Positions 16,641 through 25,295 of a stretch of DNA of 64,000 bases are shown piece after piece. Below the pieces are notes generated by a model. The model was not told where the DNA came from, did no database searches, and saw only the letters and a program-made list of their open reading frames with translations. The stretch lies in NCBI RefSeq assembly GCF_002879615.1, contig NZ_PNRF01000007.1:62001-126000 (forward strand), read 5' to 3'. The stretch's first letter is position 1, and every line of letters begins with the position of its first letter. The stretch is from Billgrantia endophytica. GTDB lineage: Bacteria > Pseudomonadota > Gammaproteobacteria > Pseudomonadales > Halomonadaceae. The position numbers and the translations under genes are program-made.

Positions 16641-16734
16641 CGGGGACAAGGTTTCCAAGGAGGCGCTGTGAATCCTTCCCTGGACGCTACTTTTTCCTTC
16701 CCTGGAAAAAGACCTCCTCGTCCACCTGTCCCCG
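16641..16734. repeat. Structured intergenic repeat, copy A
   Basis: The outer stem CGGGGACA...(C)CTGTCCCCG encloses a GGAGG/CCTCC stem (16659-16663 with 16713-16717) and two hairpins. Hairpin 1 is TCC-TTCCCT-GGA (16673-16684). Hairpin 2 is CTTTTTCC-TTCCCT-GGAAAAAG (16690-16711). A second copy at 45148-45232 keeps the loops and the spacing but has different stems. It lies between narI and the parvulin gene. Confidence 0.75.
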
Positions 16735-16786
16735 GCTCCCTCGGGTGGTGCCATTACTCGCGAAGCCGAGCGCAGCCAGCTTGTGT

Positions 16787-17479
16787 TCAACCCCGGCGGC
16801 GGACCAGTTGGTAGCGCCTGGTGATATACCCGAACGGCACGCTCCAGACATGCACCAGCCGCGTGAAGGGAAACAGCAGGATGATGGTCAGCCCGACGAA
16901 GATGTGCAGCTTGTAGATCCAGGACACCTCTTCGAGGTAGTTGGCGGCGCCGCCCCCGAAGAACACGATCGCCTGGGCCCAGCTGGCCAGGGTGACCATC
17001 ATCTCGCCATCCATGTGGCCCAGGGAGAAGAGGATGGTGACCATCCCCAGCGCCGCCTGGAATACGATCAGGCCGAGGATGGCCGTATCCATGACGCTGG
17101 AGGAGGCGCGAACCCGGGCGTTGGTGAGGCGGCGATGCAGCAGCATGGCGCCGCCGACCACACACATGGCTCCGGCGATGCCGCCCACCACGATGGCGAG
17201 GAGCTGCTTGGTGCTGGGGTCGAGGAACCTGTCGTACATCCAGTGCGGCGTCAGCATGCCGAACAGGTGGCCGAAGAAGATTACGATGATGCCGACATGG
17301 AAGAGGTTGCTGGCCAGGCGCATGTTCTTCGACGACAGCATCTGGCTGGAGCCGGTCTTCCAGGTGAACTGACCGTGGTCATAGCGCATCAGGCTGCCGA
17401 GCAGGAACACGGTGCCGACCAGATAGGGGTAGTAGCCGTAGATCAAGTGGTTGAAATAGGTGGCAATGGCGTCAAACAT
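16787..17479 (-). CDS. narI: Respiratory nitrate reductase gamma subunit (cytochrome b)
   Basis: Inner-membrane diheme cytochrome b that oxidises quinol and passes electrons to NarH. The 230 residues have five hydrophobic helices. Candidate heme ligands lie in NLFHVGIIVIFFGHLFG (His near residues 60 and 70) and near the C-terminus in LHIFVGLTIILLFPFTRLVHVW (about 190-210). The protein ends in the basic RRYQLVRRRG cytoplasmic tail. AGGAG precedes ATG 17479. It is last of narGHJI, followed by a repeat and then the parvulin and Moco genes. Confidence 0.97.
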   Translation of the reverse strand: MFDAIATYFNHLIYGYYPYLVGTVFLLGSLMRYDHGQFTWKTGSSQMLSSKNMRLASNLFHVGIIVIFFGHLFGMLTPHWMYDRFLDPSTKQLLAIVVGGIAGAMCVVGGAMLLHRRLTNARVRASSSVMDTAILGLIVFQAALGMVTILFSLGHMDGEMMVTLASWAQAIVFFGGGAANYLEEVSWIYKLHIFVGLTIILLFPFTRLVHVWSVPFGYITRRYQLVRRRG

Positions 17480-17492
17480 GACGGTTCTCCTG

Positions 17493-18287
17493 TTAGCGAC
17501 CGGTCACAGGGGGCGCATCCGCCCCGGGAGACATGATCCGTACCGGCTGGCTCGGGGTCTCGCGCTTGCGCTCGGCCAGACGGCGCCCTTCGGCGGACTG
17601 CAGCGCACAGTCCTCATCGGACTTGGCGGAGAAACGCACCGCCTCCTCTTCCCATACCGCGTCCAGGGCCTCGGGGGTATCGTCGCGGGACTCTCCCACG
17701 ACGGTTTCACGCTGGGCTTCCACCTCTGCCTCGGCGCCGATCAGCCCCAGCAGGGCACGGGGCACCAGGGCATGGTCGGCATCGCGCTCCTCGAGACGGG
17801 CCGCCAGCAGCGCCAGGATGTGGCGGATCTCGCCCAGCCAGCGGCCGATCTCGGCCTCGGAGCGGGTGGAGAGATACTCCAGGAACAGCGGCAGGTAATC
17901 CGGCAGCTCCCGGGCATCCAGCTCGAAGCCGGCTTCCTGGTATTCGTTCATCAGGTCGACCATGGCCTGACCGCGATCGCGGGACTCACCGTGGACGTGC
18001 TCGAACAGCAGCAGCGAGTGGGCGCGTCCCTTGTCGAACAACGCCACGTACTCGGACTGCAGCTCGAGCAGGTCGCCGTCGGCGATGCGCTGGCACCAGC
18101 GCATCAGGTCGTTGCGAAGCGCTCCGCCCAGGCGACGCTCGGCGTCGATGGCCTCGATCAACTCCCCCGCGGCGCCCTGAAGCGCCTCGGTCGGATAGTC
18201 CAGCAGGCGGGCCAGCACGCGCAGGCTGCGCATGCCGACTTCCGTTTGGGCCATCGGCTCACTCTTCTGGATAGCGGCATCAGCCAT
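17493..18287 (-). CDS. narJ: Nitrate reductase assembly chaperone NarJ
   Basis: A cytoplasmic TorD-family chaperone that holds NarG/NarH during Moco insertion and membrane attachment. It has 264 residues. The core (about 15-185) shows LARLLDYPTE, LQSEYVALFDKGRAHSLLLFEHVHGESRDRGQAM and LPDYLPLFLEYLS, all typical. An extra charged C-terminal tail of about 75 residues is longer than in E. coli NarJ. I chose ATG 18287, preceded by AAGGAG and overlapping the end of narH by eight bases; the longer open frame upstream is antisense-like noise over narH. Confidence 0.96.
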   Translation of the reverse strand: MADAAIQKSEPMAQTEVGMRSLRVLARLLDYPTEALQGAAGELIEAIDAERRLGGALRNDLMRWCQRIADGDLLELQSEYVALFDKGRAHSLLLFEHVHGESRDRGQAMVDLMNEYQEAGFELDARELPDYLPLFLEYLSTRSEAEIGRWLGEIRHILALLAARLEERDADHALVPRALLGLIGAEAEVEAQRETVVGESRDDTPEALDAVWEEEAVRFSAKSDEDCALQSAEGRRLAERKRETPSQPVRIMSPGADAPPVTGR

Positions 18288-19842
18288 GTTGCGTCTCCTT
18301 GGTGCCCACCTTCGGATCGAAGACGTCCACCGGCTTGACCAGGGTGGTGGTCTGCGAGCGACCGTTGAACAGGCTCGGCTTGCTCTCGCCGTGGCAGCCA
18401 TCGCCGAAGCTGAAGCCGCAGCCGCCACGCTCCGGGAAGGCTTCGGTTGCCATCTCGCGATGGCTGGTGGGGATCACGAAGCGATCCTCGTAGTTGGCGA
18501 TGGCCAGGTAGCGATACATCTCTTCCACCTGGGTCCCGGTGAGACCCACCGCGTCGAGTACCTCGGCATCCGCCTGGCCTTCCACGTGCTTTCCGCGCAT
18601 GTAGACGCGCATGGCCATGAGCCGCTTGAGCGCCAGCACCACGGGCTCTTCCTCACCGGCGGTGAGCATGTTGGCGAGGTAACGTACCGGGATGCGCAGC
18701 GACTCGATCTTCGGCAGCACACCGTCGTATTCGATCTTGCCGGCCTCGGCGGCGGACTGGATCGGCGACAGGGGCGGCACGTACCAGACCATCGGCAGGG
18801 TGCGGTATTCCGGGTGCAGCGGCAGGGCCAGGCCCCACTCCATTGCCATCTTGTAGACCGGTGAGGCCTGGGCGGCGGCGATCACGTTGTCGGCAATGCC
18901 GTCCTTCTTCGCCTGGGCGATCACGTCCGGGTCGTTCGGGTCCAGGAAGATTTCGCACTGGCGACGGTAGAGATCGCGCTCGTCCGGCGAGCTCGCCACG
19001 TCCTCGATGCGGTCGGCGTCATACAGCAGCACGCCGAGATAGCGGATACGGCCCACACAGGTTTCGGAGCACACGGTCGGCATGCCCGCCTCGATGCGCG
19101 GGTAGCAGAAGATGCACTTCTCGGACTTGCCGGTCTTCCAGTTGTAGTAGATCTTCTTGTACGGGCAGCCGGAGATGCACATTCGCCAGCCGCGGCACTT
19201 GTCCTGGTCGATCAGGACGATGCCGTCCTCTTCCCGCTTGTAGATCGCGCCCGACGGGCACGAGGCCACGCAGGTGGGATTCAGGCAGTGCTCGCACAGG
19301 CGTGGCAGGTACATCATGAAGGTGTTCTCGAACTGGCCGTAGATGTCGGCCTGGATCTTCTCGAAGTTCGAGTCCTTGCGACGCTTGGCGAATTCGGTAC
19401 CGAGGATCTCCTCCCAGTTGGGGCCCCATTCGATCTTCTTCATGCGCTCGCCGGAAATCAGCGAACGCGGACGGGCCACCGGCTGGTGATCGGCCTGCTT
19501 GGCGGTGTGCAGGTGCTCGTAGTCGAAGTCGAACGGCTCGTAGTAGTCGTCGATCTCGGGCAGGTCGGGGTTGGCGAAGATGTTCGCCAGCACCCGCCAC
19601 TTGCCGCCGATGCGCGGCTCGATCTTGCCATCGGCACGACGCAGCCAGCCGCCCTTCCATTTCTTCTGGTTCTCCCACTCCTTCGGATAACCGATGCCGG
19701 GCTTGGTCTCGACGTTGTTGAACCAGGCGTACTCCATGCCTTCACGGCTGGTCCAGACGTTCTTGCAGGTGACCGAGCAGGTGTGACACCCGATGCACTT
19801 GTCGAGGTTGAGGACCATGCCTACCTGGGAACGAATCTTCAT
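18280..19842 (-). CDS. narH: Respiratory nitrate reductase beta subunit
   Basis: Iron-sulfur electron-transfer subunit, 520 residues, with four cluster motifs: CIGCHTCSVTC, CEHCLNPTCVASCP, CRGWRMCISGCP (Trp in place of one Cys, the 3Fe-4S site) and CIFCYPRIEAGMPTVCSETC. It takes electrons from NarI hemes to the NarG cluster and cofactor on the cytoplasmic face. It overlaps narG by four bases, with AGGAGG inside the end of narG. Length and motif order match E. coli NarH. Confidence 0.98.
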   Translation of the reverse strand: MKIRSQVGMVLNLDKCIGCHTCSVTCKNVWTSREGMEYAWFNNVETKPGIGYPKEWENQKKWKGGWLRRADGKIEPRIGGKWRVLANIFANPDLPEIDDYYEPFDFDYEHLHTAKQADHQPVARPRSLISGERMKKIEWGPNWEEILGTEFAKRRKDSNFEKIQADIYGQFENTFMMYLPRLCEHCLNPTCVASCPSGAIYKREEDGIVLIDQDKCRGWRMCISGCPYKKIYYNWKTGKSEKCIFCYPRIEAGMPTVCSETCVGRIRYLGVLLYDADRIEDVASSPDERDLYRRQCEIFLDPNDPDVIAQAKKDGIADNVIAAAQASPVYKMAMEWGLALPLHPEYRTLPMVWYVPPLSPIQSAAEAGKIEYDGVLPKIESLRIPVRYLANMLTAGEEEPVVLALKRLMAMRVYMRGKHVEGQADAEVLDAVGLTGTQVEEMYRYLAIANYEDRFVIPTSHREMATEAFPERGGCGFSFGDGCHGESKPSLFNGRSQTTTLVKPVDVFDPKVGTKETQHG

Positions 19843-22800
19843 TTCACGGCCTCCTGAACGCTGTCGTTGCCTTCGCCGTCCAGCCAGTCGATATGCTTCA
19901 TCTTGCGTATCAGGACGAATTCATCGCGGTTGGAGCCAACGGTTCCGTAGTAGTTGAAGCTGTAAGAGAGCTGCGCGTAGCCACCGATCATGTGGGTCGG
20001 CTTGGGGCAGACCCGGGTGACCGAGTTGTGCATGCCGCCACGTGTCTTGGTGACCTCGGAGCCCGGCACGTTCACGTTGCGCTCCTGGGCGTGATACATC
20101 ATCACCATGCCGGCCTTGACCCGCTGGCTGACGATCGCCCTGGCGGTGATGGCACCGTTGGCGTTGTACAGTTCGATCCAGTCGTTGTCCTCGATGCCGA
20201 TCTCCCTGGCATCGGGCTCGGACATCCAGACCACCGGGCCGCCGCGGTTGAGCGTCAGCATCAGCAGGTTGTCGCTGTAGGTGGAGTGGATGCCCCATTT
20301 CTGGTGCGGGGTGATCCAGTTCAGCGCCTTGGTCGGATAGCCGTTGTCCTCGGGCAGCTGGAAGCCGGTCACCGTCTTGGTGTTGATCGGCGGACGGTAG
20401 ACCAGCAGGCTCTCGCCGAAGGCGCGCATCCAGGGGTGATCCTGGTAGAACTGCTGGCGGCCGCTGACGGTACGCCACGGAATCATCTCGTGGACGTTGG
20501 TGTAGCCCGCGTTGTAGGAGACGTGCTCGTCTTCCAGGCCGGACCAGGTCGGGCTGGAGATGATCTTGCGCGGCTGGGCGACCACGTCGCGAAAACGGAT
20601 CTTCTCGTCTTCCTTGGGCTCCGCCAGGTGGGTGTGATCCCGCCCGGTGATCCTGGACAGCGCGCCCCAGGCCTTCATCGCCACCTGGCCATTGGTCTCC
20701 GGCGCCAGGGTGAGGATCATCTCGGCCGCATCGATGGCGGACTCGATCTGCGGGCGCCCCTTGTGCGGCCCGTCCTTCTTCAGGTGGTTGAGCTTGCCGA
20801 GCAGTTCCACCTCGGACTCGGTGTTCCAGCTGATGCCCTTGCCGCCGTTGCCGATGCTCTCCAGCAGCGGGCCGATGGACGTGAAGCGATCGTAGGTTTC
20901 CGGGTAGTTGCGCTTGACCTCGATCAACGCCGGCATGGTCTTGCCGGGGATCGGCTCGCATTCGCCCTTCTTCCAGTCCTTCACCTCGGGCTGGGAAAGC
21001 TCCGCCGGGGAGTCATGCTGGTGCGGCAGGGTGACCAGGTCGGTCTCTTCGCCCAGGTGACCCACGCAGGCCTTGGAGAAGGCCTTGGCGATGCCCTTGT
21101 AGATCTCCCAGTCGCTGCGCGACTCCCACGCGGGGTCGGTGGCCGCGGTCAGCGGGTGGATGAACGGGTGCATGTCGGACGTGTTGAGGTCGTCCTTCTC
21201 GTACCAGGTCGCCGTGGGCAGCACGATGTCCGAGTAGAGGCAGGTGGAGGACATGCGGAAGTCCAGCGTGACCACCAGGTCGAGCTTGCCTTCCGGCGCG
21301 TCGTCGTGCCACGTCACTTCCTGCGGCTTCTGGCCGCCGAACTCGCCCAGGTCCTTGCCCTGGATCCCGTGACGGGTGCCCAGCAGGTACTTGAGCATGT
21401 ACTCGTGGCCCTTGCCCGAGCTGCCCAGCAGGTTGGAGCGCCAGATGAACAGGTTGCGCGGGAAGTTCCGGGGGTTGTCCGGGTCTTCCGCGGCGAAGGA
21501 CAGCTCGCCGCTCTTGAGCTGCTGTACGGCGTAGTCCTTGGTGGACAGGCCGGCGGCTTCCGCGGCCTTGGCCAGGCGCAGCGGGTTGGTACCCAGCTGC
21601 GGCGCGGAGGGCAGCCAGCCCATGCGCTCGGAGCGTACGTTGAAGTCGATCAGGCTACCCGGGTAGTCCTCGATCTTGGCCAGGGGCGACAGGATCTCCT
21701 TGATCTCGAGCTTCTCGTAGCGCCACTGGCTGGAGTGGTTGTAGAAGAACGAGGTGGAGTTCATGTGGCGCGGCGGACGCTGCCAGTCGAGGCCGAAGGC
21801 CAGCGGGGTCCAGCCGGTCTGGGGACGCAGCTTCTCCTGGCCGACATAGTGGGCCCAGCCGCCGCCGCTCTGGCCGATACAGCCGCACATGACCAGCATG
21901 TTGATCAGGCCGCGATAGTTCATGTCCATGTGGTACCAGTGATTCATCGCGGCACCGACGATGATCATGGAACGACCCCGGGTCTTGTCGGCGTTGTCGG
22001 CGAACTCGCGGGCGATGCGGGCGACCTGCTCGGCGGATACGCCGGTGATCTTCTCCTGCCAGGCCGGGGTGTAGGGCTTGATCTGGTCGTAGGAGGTCGC
22101 GCCGTCGTCCTCGCCTTCCTTGCCGAAGCCGCGGTCGATACCGTAGTTGGCGCACATCAGGTCGAAGACGGTCACGGCCAGCACGTCGCTGCCGTCGGCC
22201 TTCGTCATGCGCTTGGCGGGCAGGCAGTGGAACAGCAGGTCATCGGCCGCACCGGCGCCTTCGCCCTTCACATGGTTGAAATGCTCGTGCTCGATACCGC
22301 CGAAGTAGGGAAAGGCGACCCTGGCCACTTCATCGTGCGTCTCGGCCAGGGTCAGCAGCGGCGTGATCTCGGCACCATCGGCATCGATGGGCTCGAGGTT
22401 CCACTTGCCCTCCTCGCCCCAGCGGAAACCGATGGAGCCACGCGGGACGACGAGTTGATCACGGGTCTCGTCCCAGGCAACGGTCTTCCACTCGGGGTTG
22501 TTGTCCTGGCCCATGTTGGCGTCGAAGTCGCTGGCACGCAGCTGACGCCCCGGCACGAAGCTGCCGTCCTCGCGCGCTTCCAGTTCCACCAGGAAGGGCA
22601 TGTCGGAGTAGCGGCGCACGTACTCGGTGAAATAGGGGCTGGGCTTCTCGAGGTGGAATTCCTTGAGGATCACGTGGCCCATGGCCATGCCCAACGCCGC
22701 GTCGGTGCCCTGTTTCACCGAAAGCCATTCGTCGGTGAGCTTGGAAACCTCGGCGTAGTCCGGCGTGATGGAAATGGTCTTGGTACCCTTGTAGCGCACT

Positions 22801-23609
22801 TCGGTGAAGAAGTGGGCGTCCGGGGTCCGGGTCTGGGGCACGTTGGAGCCCCAGGCGATGATGTAGCCGGAGTTGTACCAGTCGGCGGACTCGGGCACGT
22901 CGGTCTGCTCGCCCCAGGTCTGGGGACTGGCCGGCGGCAGGTCGCAGTACCAGTCGTAGAAGCTCATGCATACGCCGCCGATCAGCGACAGGTAGCGGCT
23001 GCCCGCGGCGTAGCTGACCATGGACATGGCGGGGATCGGCGAGAAGCCGATGATGCGGTCCGGGCCGTACTGCTTGGCGGTATAGACGTTGGAGGCGGCG
23101 ATCAGCTCGTTGAGCTCGTCCCAGTTGGCACGTACGAAGCCACCCATGCCGCGGGCGCGCTTGTACTGCCTGGTGCGGGCGGGGTCTTCGACGATGGAGG
23201 CCCAGGCATCGACCGGGTCGCCCTTCTCCTTGACCGCCTCGCGCCACAGCTTGAGCAGCGGCTTGCGAATCAAGGGATACTTGAGGCGGTTGGCGCTGTA
23301 CATGTACCAGGAGTAGCTGGCGCCGCGCGGGCAGCCACGCGGCTCGTGATTGGGCAGGTCGGGGCGGGTGCGCGGGTAGTCGGTCTGCTGGGTTTCCCAG
23401 GTGACCAGGCCGTTCTTGACGTAGATCTTCCAGCTGCAGGAGCCGGTGCAGTTCACCCCATGAGTGGAACGCACGACCTTGTCGTGCTGCCAACGCTGAC
23501 GGTAGCCGTCTTCCCAGCCACGGGATTCTTCGCGGGATTCACCATGCTCGTTGGCGAAGGGCTCGCGCGCCTTGCGGAAAAAATTCAGCCGATCTAAGAA
23601 GTGACTCAT
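19839..23609 (-). CDS. narG: Respiratory nitrate reductase alpha subunit
   Basis: Catalytic molybdenum subunit of the cytoplasm-facing nitrate reductase, 1256 residues (E. coli 1247). The FS0 cluster ligands are in HGVNCTGSCSWK and the later RGCPRGASYSW. The molybdenum-ligand Asp lies in ADWYNSGY. The bis-MGD binding region and C-terminal LNRGGPVVWMSEPDA are intact. ATG 23609 is chosen for the usual MSHFLDRLNFF start and the GGAG before it; the frame stays open for another 143 codons upstream but without family similarity. No twin-arginine signal peptide, as expected for NarG. Confidence 0.98.
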   Translation of the reverse strand: MSHFLDRLNFFRKAREPFANEHGESREESRGWEDGYRQRWQHDKVVRSTHGVNCTGSCSWKIYVKNGLVTWETQQTDYPRTRPDLPNHEPRGCPRGASYSWYMYSANRLKYPLIRKPLLKLWREAVKEKGDPVDAWASIVEDPARTRQYKRARGMGGFVRANWDELNELIAASNVYTAKQYGPDRIIGFSPIPAMSMVSYAAGSRYLSLIGGVCMSFYDWYCDLPPASPQTWGEQTDVPESADWYNSGYIIAWGSNVPQTRTPDAHFFTEVRYKGTKTISITPDYAEVSKLTDEWLSVKQGTDAALGMAMGHVILKEFHLEKPSPYFTEYVRRYSDMPFLVELEAREDGSFVPGRQLRASDFDANMGQDNNPEWKTVAWDETRDQLVVPRGSIGFRWGEEGKWNLEPIDADGAEITPLLTLAETHDEVARVAFPYFGGIEHEHFNHVKGEGAGAADDLLFHCLPAKRMTKADGSDVLAVTVFDLMCANYGIDRGFGKEGEDDGATSYDQIKPYTPAWQEKITGVSAEQVARIAREFADNADKTRGRSMIIVGAAMNHWYHMDMNYRGLINMLVMCGCIGQSGGGWAHYVGQEKLRPQTGWTPLAFGLDWQRPPRHMNSTSFFYNHSSQWRYEKLEIKEILSPLAKIEDYPGSLIDFNVRSERMGWLPSAPQLGTNPLRLAKAAEAAGLSTKDYAVQQLKSGELSFAAEDPDNPRNFPRNLFIWRSNLLGSSGKGHEYMLKYLLGTRHGIQGKDLGEFGGQKPQEVTWHDDAPEGKLDLVVTLDFRMSSTCLYSDIVLPTATWYEKDDLNTSDMHPFIHPLTAATDPAWESRSDWEIYKGIAKAFSKACVGHLGEETDLVTLPHQHDSPAELSQPEVKDWKKGECEPIPGKTMPALIEVKRNYPETYDRFTSIGPLLESIGNGGKGISWNTESEVELLGKLNHLKKDGPHKGRPQIESAIDAAEMILTLAPETNGQVAMKAWGALSRITGRDHTHLAEPKEDEKIRFRDVVAQPRKIISSPTWSGLEDEHVSYNAGYTNVHEMIPWRTVSGRQQFYQDHPWMRAFGESLLVYRPPINTKTVTGFQLPEDNGYPTKALNWITPHQKWGIHSTYSDNLLMLTLNRGGPVVWMSEPDAREIGIEDNDWIELYNANGAITARAIVSQRVKAGMVMMYHAQERNVNVPGSEVTKTRGGMHNSVTRVCPKPTHMIGGYAQLSYSFNYYGTVGSNRDEFVLIRKMKHIDWLDGEGNDSVQEAVK

Positions 23610-23815
23610 GGTCGTCTCCAGGCTCCTTGAAATGATGCGTGGCCCTGGGCCACCCCGCCCGCGTGCCGCGCTGCGTCTTTCGCAGGCCACCCGACAGGCA
23701 AGTTCATGGAGGGGATTCTGGAGTATCGAAAAGCGGATTACTGCCCGGTTACCTCCATATACACCCCGACTACCCACAAGGTGATAGAGACCGAAAAGAA
23801 AGGGGATAAGCCTTG
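23610..23815 (-). promoter_or_regulatory. narG upstream region
   Basis: A 206-bp leader between the NNP transporter gene and narG, both on the minus strand. It contains several partial NarL-type heptamers (TACCTCC, TACCCAC), each with one deviation from TACYNMT. I found no good TTGAT-N4-ATCAA box. A separate nitrate-responsive promoter for narG is plausible, but the sequence does not prove it. Confidence 0.3.
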
Positions 23816-25111
23816 CTAGCAACGAACGACGGGGCGTGAGTCCGGGTCCCGGAACATCACCAGCATGCACACCGCGAGCGCGGCATAGAGGAACATGAAG
23901 CCGGCGGTGCGAATGCCGATCCATTCGTTGCCGAGAACGAACATCAGCGGCAGCAGGCTGGCGAACAGCCCGCCCAGGGCGAGTGCGAGGCCGCCCGCCC
24001 TGGGCATGTCGTCGCCATGGTCCCGGTACAGCAGGCACATCAGGCTGCCCTTGCCGACTCCCATGGCCAGCCCCATTATCGTCAGCAGGCCGACAAGGCC
24101 CCCCAGCGGCATGGAGAATGACAGCATCAGGTCACCGTATATGCCATGGACCTGCATGGTGAAGTCGGGGTAGGAGAGCAGGAATAGACAGACCATCACG
24201 CAGGCGCTGACCCACCAGCGCAAATCGCGGAAGTCGCGCCGATCGGCCAGCGCCCCGCCGAGTATCTGCCCCAGCCCACCCGGCAGGGTGAAGAGCAGCG
24301 ACCACAGCGCCGCGCTCTTCAGCGGCAACTGGTACTGGGCCGCCAGGTAGCCCGGTAGCCATAGCGCCAGCGCCACGAAGGCGCCGTAGAAGAAGCTGTA
24401 GTAGAGCGCCAGGCGACACACCGCCGGCGGCGGCGGCAACCAACGTCGCGCCGGCGTGCCGCCCCTGTCACCGGCCTCGAGTTCGTCAAGGCCGTCGTCT
24501 GGTTCGGGTTGCGACACCCTGGGTGCATCCTCGGCAAAGACCCACAGCAGTCCCGCCACCAGCAGTATCGGCAGCAGGAAGAGCTTGGGCGCCATCGGCC
24601 AGCCATAGGCCTGGCTGACCAGCGGCAGCAGGAAATAGGTGAGACCCGCCCCGAGCATGCCGGCGCCGTAGAGTCCCAGGGCCAGGCCGGCATGGCGACG
24701 CGGACACAAGGCGGCAACATAGACGAGTCCCGCCGCCAGCGAACCGGCACCCAGTCCCAGCCCGGCGCCGGCCGCCAGGAAGTTCCAGTAGTCCCGGGAG
24801 TGGGCGATGCCCCAGAGAAAGGGGCAGATCAACAGAAGGCAGGCGATCATCACCCGACGGCCACCGAAGCGTGACGCCAGGGCCGCCATGGGAAGGGCCG
24901 CCAGCGCACCGGTGAACATGGGCATGGCCAGCAGGGCGGCAAACTGGACTTCACCGAAGTGCAGCGCACTCTTCAGCTCGACGCCCAGTACGGCGAAGAT
25001 GGTCCAGCTGGCAAAGACCAGCGCGAAAGCCAGCGGCGACAGCAGCACGACCACCAGCGAACGATAGTCGACCTGCAGGCCCGCAGCAGGGGCTTTTCCG
25101 GCAGACAGCAT
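23816..25111 (-). CDS. NNP/MFS transporter upstream of narG
   Basis: A 431-residue inner-membrane protein with about twelve helices, of the NarK-like (nitrate/nitrite porter) branch of the major facilitator superfamily. Features include FGGRRVMIACLLL after helix 2-3, GLALGLYGAGMLGAG around helix 5, and ADRRDFR in the middle loop. It is shorter and more divergent than the two NarK proteins at 37060-40770, so the nitrate or nitrite specificity is inferred mainly from its place upstream of narGHJI and beside narXL. No clear ribosome site precedes ATG 25111, so the start is uncertain. Confidence 0.8.
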   Translation of the reverse strand: MLSAGKAPAAGLQVDYRSLVVVLLSPLAFALVFASWTIFAVLGVELKSALHFGEVQFAALLAMPMFTGALAALPMAALASRFGGRRVMIACLLLICPFLWGIAHSRDYWNFLAAGAGLGLGAGSLAAGLVYVAALCPRRHAGLALGLYGAGMLGAGLTYFLLPLVSQAYGWPMAPKLFLLPILLVAGLLWVFAEDAPRVSQPEPDDGLDELEAGDRGGTPARRWLPPPPAVCRLALYYSFFYGAFVALALWLPGYLAAQYQLPLKSAALWSLLFTLPGGLGQILGGALADRRDFRDLRWWVSACVMVCLFLLSYPDFTMQVHGIYGDLMLSFSMPLGGLVGLLTIMGLAMGVGKGSLMCLLYRDHGDDMPRAGGLALALGGLFASLLPLMFVLGNEWIGIRTAGFMFLYAALAVCMLVMFRDPDSRPVVRC

Positions 25112-25180
25112 GAACGGGGAGTCTCATGGAGTGGTCGAAGGAATTCTCGGCACCCTTGGCCATCAGGTCAAAAGGGCATG

Positions 25181-25249
25181 AGAGGTACCCCTTTGTAGGG
25201 TGACGCTGCGACTTATTAGGGTAGGATGCAGCGGTTACCCACTGGGGTA
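25181..25249. promoter_or_regulatory. NarL-type heptamers in the narX/transporter divergent region
   Basis: AGAGGTA (25181-25187) and TACCCCT (25186-25192) both match the NarL heptamer and overlap back to back. A further inverted pair TACCCA/TGGGGTA lies at 25236-25249, and TATAGT at 25248-25253 could be a -10 for narX. The region separates divergent narX and the NNP transporter, so NarL could control both. Confidence 0.45.
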
Positions 25250-25295
25250 TAGTGAATGCCCCCCTCCTGAAACGCTCCGGAGTGCCCAACTGGCG

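Noticed and set aside
19893..23597. Very long open frame (over 1200 codons) on the plus strand opposite narG
   Set aside because: It mirrors the codon pattern of narG in a high-GC genome; the translation is low-complexity Gly/Val/His/Leu rich without any family, while narG is certain.
23700..23800. Fnr box in front of narG
   Set aside because: I searched both strands of this leader and found no sequence near TTGAT-N4-ATCAA; the NarL-like heptamers are each imperfect.
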